DNA from: Achatina immaculata | Lineage: Eukaryota; Mollusca; Gastropoda; Stylommatophora; Achatinidae | Direction of reading: 5' to 3' | DNA length: 64,000 nucleotides | Assembly: GCA_009760885.1 (NCBI GenBank) | Contig: CM019714.1 | Span: 5,483,312 to 5,547,311, forward strand | Shown: in pieces, positions 57,714 through 64,000 of the stretch | How the letters are laid out: each line of letters starts with the position of its first letter | Position numbering within the stretch: the stretch's first letter is position 1 | The notes under the pieces: model-generated | What the model saw: only the letters and a program-made list of their open reading frames with translations | Database searches by the model: none | Told to the model about the DNA's origin: nothing | Program-made: the position numbers and the translations under genes

Positions 57714-58940
57714 CTGGGGGTGGAAAATGTAAATATTAAGTTACAACTCATATAACCAACCAACTTCTTTTTTATTTATACTCTACGTTCTTTCTCCTAG
57801 CTCTCCTCCCCACCACCACCCTCTTTTCTTCTCTGGCAACATATTGGTGTTTATAGGGTCTTGTCCTATTCATCAGTTTCATATTTTCTCCCTGCAGGTG
57901 TTTATGTTCTTTATTCATTATCTCTCTGCTTCCCCTCCCCCGGACACCTTCTCGTCTAGCGGCTGTCATGTTTCTATTGCCTTCCTTTCCCCCCCCCCCC
58001 CTTTTTCAACCACTTGTTTCCCTCCTCTCTTTCCACCTCTTCTTTACGACTGGTCGGCTTATCCTTTCTGTGGCCCTGCGTGGTCTCTATGCTTCGTTTA
58101 GTGGACACACATTTCTCTGCGTTTCCTACTTCTGGAGGATGCCACATTAAGATAAGTTTTTCGTTTAGTTATACGTTTTTTGTCTCGTTTGTGTATGTAA
58201 TCCTCGAAAAAGGCTCACGCCGAAATACTGGATGTTGTATGTTTTTTATTTATATATTCTCATTTCGCTCTCACACTTTATATTCATTTTTTCTCACTTT
58301 ACTCACTCCCTCATCCACCTTGTAAAACTGCACCATACACCTCTCCACGTCTATTTTCAGGCAAACTCCAGGCTAACACAGCAACGGGTGAGGGAAAAAG
58401 CGAGCTGATACCTGGAAGCTAGCGCAAACTGTACAGGTCATGCCGAGCCCTACCCATCTGTCCAGGTTGCATAAAGCACACCAACCTGCCATAAAAGTGA
58501 CCACGAACAGGTGGCACGTTATCTCGGCTGCCCCTGTTTCGTCAAACTTGGTTAACAAAATCATCTAACACGGTCGTCTAGCTCCCAGCCTCTTTCCCTC
58601 TAAAAATGCTCGCAGAATCCGTAACTAATAATCTGGTCAGGGACTTGCGTATCTGAGAGTCGTGTGTCTTGGAGAATAAACAAGGGAGCTCGCATTGGGC
58701 AGATTACAGGCGTCTCTTACTTGGACAGCGGAGGAGTGTGGGAGATGGGGTGTGTCATATTTACGACCGCGCTTGGTCACATGACGTGGCCACGTGATCT
58801 GGAACAATATCTTAGAAACCACGTATCGGGCATTTTTAAAATAAATGTGTGGAATAGTCAAGATGGACGAACATGTGTACACACATAGATCGGCCGCGCC
58901 TGCAAACACTGTACGTACTCACTGTCGCCCTCTATGTTCT
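57714..58940. other. MGAT5 upstream region / 5' intron
   Basis: Pyrimidine-rich stretch to about 58.1 kb, then higher-GC unique sequence. Contains E-box palindromes gtcacatgac (58776-58785) and cacgtg (58791-58796) and several CpGs at 58.6-58.9 kb, so a promoter is possible. No exon is demonstrable. Confidence 0.35.
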
Positions 58941-58946
58941 CTAAGT

Positions 58947-59412
58947 CAGTGGTTCCCAATTGCTACCATTGGGGGGTGGGGGTCCGCGGAACCTGCCCTG
59001 AGGGCCCGTGACAGAAAACTTAAGGTTTTGACAACCTTTTTTAAGGAATATTAACTGCTGCTCTTTTTTTTTCTTAACTACATTACTACCATGTTGAAAA
59101 TTCACTAAGTTTTTACTACCATGTTGAAAATTCACTAAGTCTGTACTGCCATGTTGAAAATTCACTAAGTCTGTACTGCCATGTTGAAAATTCACTAAGT
59201 TTGTACTGCTTTTTAATGTAGCGAAGGGTTTACTCATTAAAGGTTACCCATATTTTCTGGGGGAAAAAATTCGTTTGCATTTAAAGCACATAGCTACCAT
59301 ACAGATACGAAGGTTTTCCAAATTATGGGGGGGGGGGGGGTTCGGTCCGTAGCCTGGATTCTGAAACAGGAGGGAGGGGGGTCGGCGGACGTTTGTTAAC
59401 TGGGAACCACTG
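58947..59412. mobile_element. hAT-type MITE
   Basis: Starts cagtggttcccaattg and ends ctgggaaccactg, an inverted repeat of the cagtggttc type common in hAT elements. Flanks ctctaagt and ttctaaat match at 6 of 8 bases and resemble the 8-bp hAT target nTCTAGAn. No transposase. Contains a 34-bp tandem repeat (59085-59205). Confidence 0.8.
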
Positions 59413-59935
59413 TTCTAAATAATGAATACCAAGACAACGGATCCAACCACGAAGATCTGGGCCGTGCTAATCATCCACCCGTGACAGAAGCTGCAGCACA
59501 CAGCTAAATATTAAGACGGTCTGAGCGTGAAACAAGAAAGGGTGACAGCAGAAGTCCTCGGCACATGCTACAAGCTGGACTTCTGCCATATAAAACGTAT
59601 GGGGTTCATGATAAAAAAAAAATGTTTCCATCATCAACAAAACAACAGAAAACACATCTGGCCACAGTCTAAGCACCACTGAGTGCAAAGAGGTTTTCCT
59701 CAAGTATTAGTACAGCGGGTTCCACCCCACTGCGGTCCTCCAGGTAACGAATCAGGTGACACTAGTTTAAAAAGCTGGCAGATGACCATCAACAGATACA
59801 AAAGTGACACAGGAAGAAGTAAATCTGCGATCAAAATAACATTAGAGAACAAGCGGGCAAAATAACACCCTGGCTGTTAGAGAAATGAGGCTACCAGCTT
59901 GACCAGACAGAAGCTGGTCACCATTTTTCAGCTCC
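59413..59935. other. upstream intergenic, no gene seen
   Basis: Unique-looking sequence. Short open frames have no recognisable domains. Confidence 0.4.
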
Positions 59936-59939
59936 TCGC

Positions 59940-60310
59940 CGGTCACAACAGACTACAAGTCACACAAGACTACAAGTCACAACAGACTACAAGTCACAAC
60001 AGACTGAGGTACCAGACACAAGTCACAACAGACCGAAGTACCAGACACAAGTCACAACAGACTGAGGTACCAGGCACAAGTCACAACAGAATGAGGTACC
60101 AAACACAAGTCACAACAGAATGAGGTACCAGACACAAGTCACAACAGAATGAGGTACCAGACATAAGTTACAACAGAATGAGGTACCAGACACAAGTCAC
60201 AACAGACCGAAGTACCAGACACTAGTCACAATAGACTGAGGTACCAGACACAAGTCACAACAGACCGAAGTACCAGACACTAGTCACAACAGACTGAGGT
60301 ACCAGGCACA
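59940..60310. repeat. 29-bp minisatellite
   Basis: About twelve copies of tgaggtaccagacacaagtc, acaacagaa. Confidence 0.95.
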
Positions 60311-60470
60311 AGTCAGATAGACAGGCAGGCAGACAGGCAGCAGAGATAGACAGGCAGACATACATACAGAGACACAGGCAGGCAGACATACAGAGACACA
60401 GGCAAGCAGACAGACAGGCAGGCAGACAGGCAGACAGACAGACAGACAGACTGACAGAGAGACAAACAGA
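60311..60470. repeat. (CAGACAGG)n simple repeat
   Basis: Degenerate caggcagacagacag tract; the Cys/Leu/Val-rich minus frame is an artefact. Confidence 0.95.
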
Positions 60471-61043
60471 TAGATCTGCACCAACTTACATAACACCTCT
60501 TGAAGGCCCCGCTTATAACAAAGCACGGAGCGCTTCAAACTGTTCTAAGAGTCAGCAGTTTGTTATGGTAAGAGCGGAAACGATGACAAGTTTGTCATAA
60601 CACACGCGAGATCCGTACAACGACAGGCGATATGAATATTTTAACAGCATTAATAAAGAAGATCTTTCCTTCCTGGAAGCCACGACTGGCACACACGACG
60701 GCTGGCGACACAACAGTAGCCGACTAAATCACAACGGAGATTATCACAGTGTTAAACGTCCTCAGTGTCTAAATCCAGTCAACAAACACATGGCGCGCAC
60801 CAGCAGAACGGCTTAGACCAGATGTCGTGGCCACGCCAAGAGAAACCTGGAAACAAAACCTACACATAACATGGCGCGATAACATAACGACCTGCGTAAC
60901 AAATAATACTTCTGAGAAAGTTTAACTCTTAACACTGCCAGATCAAAAACTCACAAGACCACACACAAAAAAGTTCATAATAAACATATCAGTCATTTAT
61001 TAACCTGGAAATGACGCAATGCCCATAAAATATTCGGTTTTCG
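60471..61043. other. upstream intergenic, no gene seen
   Basis: GC-richer unique sequence. No exon or element recognised. Confidence 0.4.
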
Positions 61044-61235
61044 ATCGCTTCTCGGCCTTTCGGCTAGGATCAAAGTGTAGTTCTGCGCTTTGTAGTATCT
61101 GCACTTTGATCGTTTATTTTTGGAGCAAACGAGATGCTCGAGGGCTCCCTGCAGGTTGAATGCCCGGGGCGTGGTCCACATCTCGTTACGGGTGGGCCCG
61201 GTCTACAGAACCACCGGGTCACGGCCTGTTTTCGT
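61044..61235 (+). ncRNA. U2 snRNA-like sequence at the LINE head
   Basis: Starts atcgcttctcggcctttcgg, almost the conserved 5' end of U2. GTAGTA (branch-site recognition motif of U2) lies at 61092-61097, and atttttgg, the U2 Sm-site sequence, at 61116-61123. Between them the U2 stem II is replaced: gatcaaagtg (61068-61077) pairs perfectly with cactttgatc (61102-61111). Further 3', acgagatg and catctcgt can pair. Too diverged for a normal U2 gene; more likely a U2-derived LINE 5' UTR. Confidence 0.65.
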
Positions 61236-61311
61236 CGTCTTGAACAAAAAAAAAAATATATATATATATATTAGGTTTTCGAGAGAGGTAACTGCGCTTC
61301 TGTAGAAAAAA

Positions 61312-62474
61312 ATGTCCGTGGCCGAAATTAACTTCTACTCTAGAAAGTACTTTCCTACTGGAGAGCTGCACAAGCCTGGCACGGTGGTTCTCAACCTGTC
61401 TGGACCAGAGGCGTCCAAAGCCACGCTTCCGTTGGTAATGGGAACGTTGATCGGACAAGCAGGGACAGGTACAAACGGCGTCGCCCTGTGCCGCCTGCAC
61501 AACCACCACCGGTACTGCGCCACGCTGACGACGTCGGCACACATCATCCACTACAAGAAGCTACACAGGCTCCGCTTTCATCGCAGCAAACCCCCCCCCC
61601 CCCTGACTCACCATCGAAGTGGACCACCGCCAGAAAGAAAAGACAAAAGGGGCCCTACATTATGTCCCACCAGGAATCCTTGCAGACGGCGTTCGCCAGA
61701 TCATAACAGAAGTCACCAGGGACGAAAAACCGGAAATATTCCCAAGCAAAGGCTCGGAACGGTTCTGTGTCAGCCAAAGAAGCAGATCCCACATTACATA
61801 AATGTGAAACTGACTGATATAGAGAGCAGAGCTCTGCGCCACCTGGTCACGCTGCCTGAGCGGCGCACCCTCTCACCATATGCGGCGAAGATAATCACTG
61901 GGTGAGTCAATGCCCTAGAAAAAGACAGAACAGGACACTCAACCCGAGACACTATACCCTAGAAACACAACCAAAAACACTCAATCTGAGACAACCCTAG
62001 ACACTAAATCCAAGACACTCACCCGAGACACTCAGCCCAAGACATTCAACCCGAAGCACTCAACCCGAGACACTCAGGCCAAGACACTCAACCGGAGACA
62101 CTCAAGCCGAAACACAACCCGATGGCAGACACAACTGAAGATTTCGAGGAGGACGTGTCTCTGACCCGGCTAATGAAGCCTCCAGCATCGAGCCTGAGCG
62201 GGAGCCGCTGTTCCTGAGTAGACTACATCAATCTCGGTGGACGCTATCCCACCAAAGGAGGCAGAGATGCCAGACTCCAGCAACAGACAAAAACAAGACG
62301 AAGATGACGGATTTACTGAAGTCCGACAGGACAGTAAAAGAGGACTAAAGGACAAAATGCCTTTCCTAACCGAAAAATCGAAAAAAAAAGAGTGCTGGAA
62401 GACAGACAGAACCAGGACAACCCGCAGATTGTGTGCCCCTCGCCATAGCCCCGTGGTATACAACGACATCAGAC
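61312..62474 (+). pseudogene. LINE ORF1 (nucleic-acid-binding), broken
   Basis: Starts MSVAEINFYSRKYFPTGELH, KPGTVVLNLSGPEASKATLP. A 10-base C run near 61591 moves the frame. The continuing text KGALHYVPPGILADGVRQII is in another frame, then IPHYINVKLTDIESRALRHL. The end TICGEDNHWVSQC (61875-61912) looks like a degraded CCHC zinc knuckle. After it come a repeat of cactcaacccgagaca and an acidic/basic tail KEAEMPDSSNRQKQDEDD. Role in the family: RNA-binding partner of the reverse transcriptase. Confidence 0.6.
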
Positions 62475-63476
62475 GAGGGGCCAAATCTGGGGAATAAGGA
62501 GGATGTTCAAGAAGCTGGAACCCGCATTCATGAATGGCAGCCATTGCCACCGCCGACTTGTGAACTGGAGCATTGTCTTGATGAAAGATGACTCCTCTCG
62601 TCAATTTCCCTCGACGCTTTTCCTTCAATTTGCCCCGCAGTTGCTTCATAAGATTAGCGTAATAGGCCCTGGTGACTGTTCTGCCCTTTTGAAGATAGTC
62701 TACCAATAGCACACCTTCTGAATCCTAAAAGATGGAAGCCATCACTGCCTGCAGACAGAACCATCCTTGCTTTCTTTGGAGGTGGGGATCCATGATATTT
62801 CCACTGCTTTGACTGTTCTCTGCTTTCTGGTTGAAAATGATGAACCCAAGTCTCATCCATAGTCACAAATTGCTGAAGAAACTTTTCAGGATCTGCAGAA
62901 AAATGGCCATGATTGTCTCTTGACATGTTGAGACGTTGTCGTTTGTGATCAGCTCCAAGAAGGTTCGGGACCCATCGAGCAGAGACCTTTGTCATTTGTA
63001 AATCATTGTGAATAATGTCATGAACACGTTCCTGGGAGATGCCCAACTCAGTAGCAATGTACCGCTCAGTTAGTCGTCGATCCTCCATTATCATGTCATG
63101 GATTCTGGCGGTGGATACCGTTCTCGGTCTTCCTGGACGGGGATCATCTTCCAGACTCTCCCTTCCATGTCTGAATTGAACTACCATTTCTTCACTGTGC
63201 TGTAAGAAGGGGCACACTCCCCTAGAGTCTCTGCCATATCCTCATGGATCTCCTTCGAAGATAAGCCCTTGACGCAGAGGTAGCGAAAGACTGCTCGATG
63301 AGAAATGTTATTCATTTTCTCAATTTCTGCCACCCCTTACCACTTCAGTATCCTGTAAAAATTTTTAACTTGATGTTTAATCTTACATTAACCTGACCTA
63401 CAAATGCACCTAATATCAATTGTGTGTTTTAAGTATTTGTACCTTAGGCCGCGAACTTAACAATCAACCCTTGTAC
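62475..63476 (-). mobile_element. mariner transposon, 3'-truncated, inserted in the LINE
   Basis: Minus-strand transposase in two frames: DDPRPGRPRTVSTARIHDMI, YIATELGISQERVHDIIHND, FVTMDETWVHHFQPESREQS (first catalytic Asp), KQWKYHGSPPPKKAR, then after a frameshift near 62730 VDYLQKGRTVTRAYYANLMK, GVIFHQDNAPVHKS (second Asp) and EHPPYSPDLAP. The frame stops at 62475 just where the third Asp should follow, so that end and its inverted repeat are deleted. Inverted-repeat-like caagggttgattgttaag is at the other end. Confidence 0.88.
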
Positions 63477-63529
63477 TTGTTTGATTTTTTTTTCTTTGAG
63501 GGGGGGGGGGGTTGCTGTTTTGTTCTAGA

Positions 63530-64000
63530 AATAGCTATTCCTATCAGATATTTAAGTGTTAATATTAACTGTTTAAGGAATAAATTAGACAATGTAATGC
63601 CACTCATACAGAAGTACAGGCCTGATTTCATCTTCATACAGGAAACCACACTGAAACAGATTACCAAGAGAAACAGATAGTAGCAAGACTAGGTTTAAAA
63701 CACGCATGCTTTAGTTTAGGAACAGTTCACACACAGGAGTCGCTATACTACAGATATCACACGACTGGGACATAGTACTACAGATATCACACGACTGGGA
63801 CATAGTACTACAGATATCACACGACTGGGAATTATTACACTAAGACAGTGCAGCCTAGCCGTCGTACAGATAAAACACACAAAAAACAACACACAAGAGA
63901 CACACGCTTTAGTTAATGTGCACACCCAGCGCAAATCTGCGTCCTAAAATTTGTAACCGTGCCCTACGTGTTAGTCGCATCAATTCCGTCTATCTAATTG
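63530..64000 (+). pseudogene. LINE ORF2 AP-endonuclease start, broken
   Basis: IRYLSVNINCLRNKLDNVMP, LIQKYRPDFIFIQETTLK: the N-P/N-C-L-R-x-K and Q-E-T motifs of AP endonucleases. It then goes, with stops, to GVAILQISHDWDI, VVQI and HALVNVHT text. A 30-bp segment (actacagatatcacacgac) is tripled at 63746-63830. The window ends inside the domain. Confidence 0.72.

Larger units (their letters stand above)
61044..64000 (+). mobile_element. non-LTR retrotransposon with U2-like head, cut by window end
   Basis: Order: U2-like head, short AT run, ORF1 from 61312, then the AP-endonuclease start of ORF2 near 63537. Split by a mariner at 62475-63476. Frameshifts show it is not active. Clade unresolved; an ORF1 with a zinc knuckle and an AP endonuclease fit several LINE groups. 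Confidence 0.7.

Noticed and set aside
57401..57649. Alternative 82-residue frame over exon 1
   Set aside because: The other frame has the signal anchor and joins in phase to exon 2.
61044..61235. Functional U2 snRNA gene
   Set aside because: Stem II is replaced and the 3' part does not match U2, which is extremely conserved in animals. Position at the head of a LINE favours a derived sequence.

Overview
This is a stretch of animal nuclear genome, most likely from a mollusc or a close lophotrochozoan. It is AT-rich. It holds one large intron-rich gene, together with tRNA-headed SINEs, 3' ends of non-LTR retrotransposons with (GAAT)n-type tails, mariner, hAT and piggyBac-like DNA elements, and a very large number of minisatellites. 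Nothing bacterial is present. Long open frames such as the 358-residue one near 56 kb are tandem repeats whose period is a multiple of three. They are not genes.

The one confident protein gene is MGAT5, alpha-1,6-mannosylglycoprotein 6-beta-N-acetylglucosaminyltransferase (GnT-V). It runs on the minus strand from about 57.7 kb (start codon 57672) to the stop at 741-743. I assembled it exon by exon from similarity to vertebrate MGAT5 plus splice sites and phases. Exon 1 carries the cytoplasmic tail and signal anchor, exons 2-3 the stalk, exons 4-8 the N-terminal luminal part, exon 9 the catalytic-glutamate motif GGPLGE, and exons 12-17 the C-terminal half. All phases agree except between exons 10 and 12, where one exon is missing.

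The gene is structurally disturbed in two places. Between 13.5 and 22.9 kb a module with exons 9 and 10 is repeated: four copies of exon 9 and three of exon 10, one of them frameshifted. It is mixed with a Tc1/mariner-type transposon remnant, a TTAA-flanked MITE and a 46-bp minisatellite. Between 43.9 and 50.4 kb exon 3 exists as two complete, almost identical copies and two truncated copies, the latter in a 1260-bp near-perfect tandem duplication. These may be real recent rearrangements or unresolved haplotypes in the assembly.

Introns are packed with arrays: 44 bp x about 90 (24.3-28.2 kb), 46 bp (19.3-19.8 and 22.9-24.2 kb), 55 bp (40.4-42.0 kb), 60/30 bp (36.9-38.0 kb), and five separate arrays of exactly 33 bp. 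Several begin within a few bases of a 3' splice site, and at least two are built from near-copies of the acceptor region.

Upstream of MGAT5 (57.7-61 kb) are a hAT-type MITE and simple repeats. From 61.04 kb to the window end there is a plus-strand LINE: a U2-snRNA-like head with GTAGTA and an Sm-like site, a degenerate ORF1 with a zinc-knuckle-like end, and the start of an AP-endonuclease ORF2. It is split by a truncated minus-strand mariner. The most unusual items are the multiplied catalytic exon, the acceptor-derived minisatellites and the U2-like LINE head.
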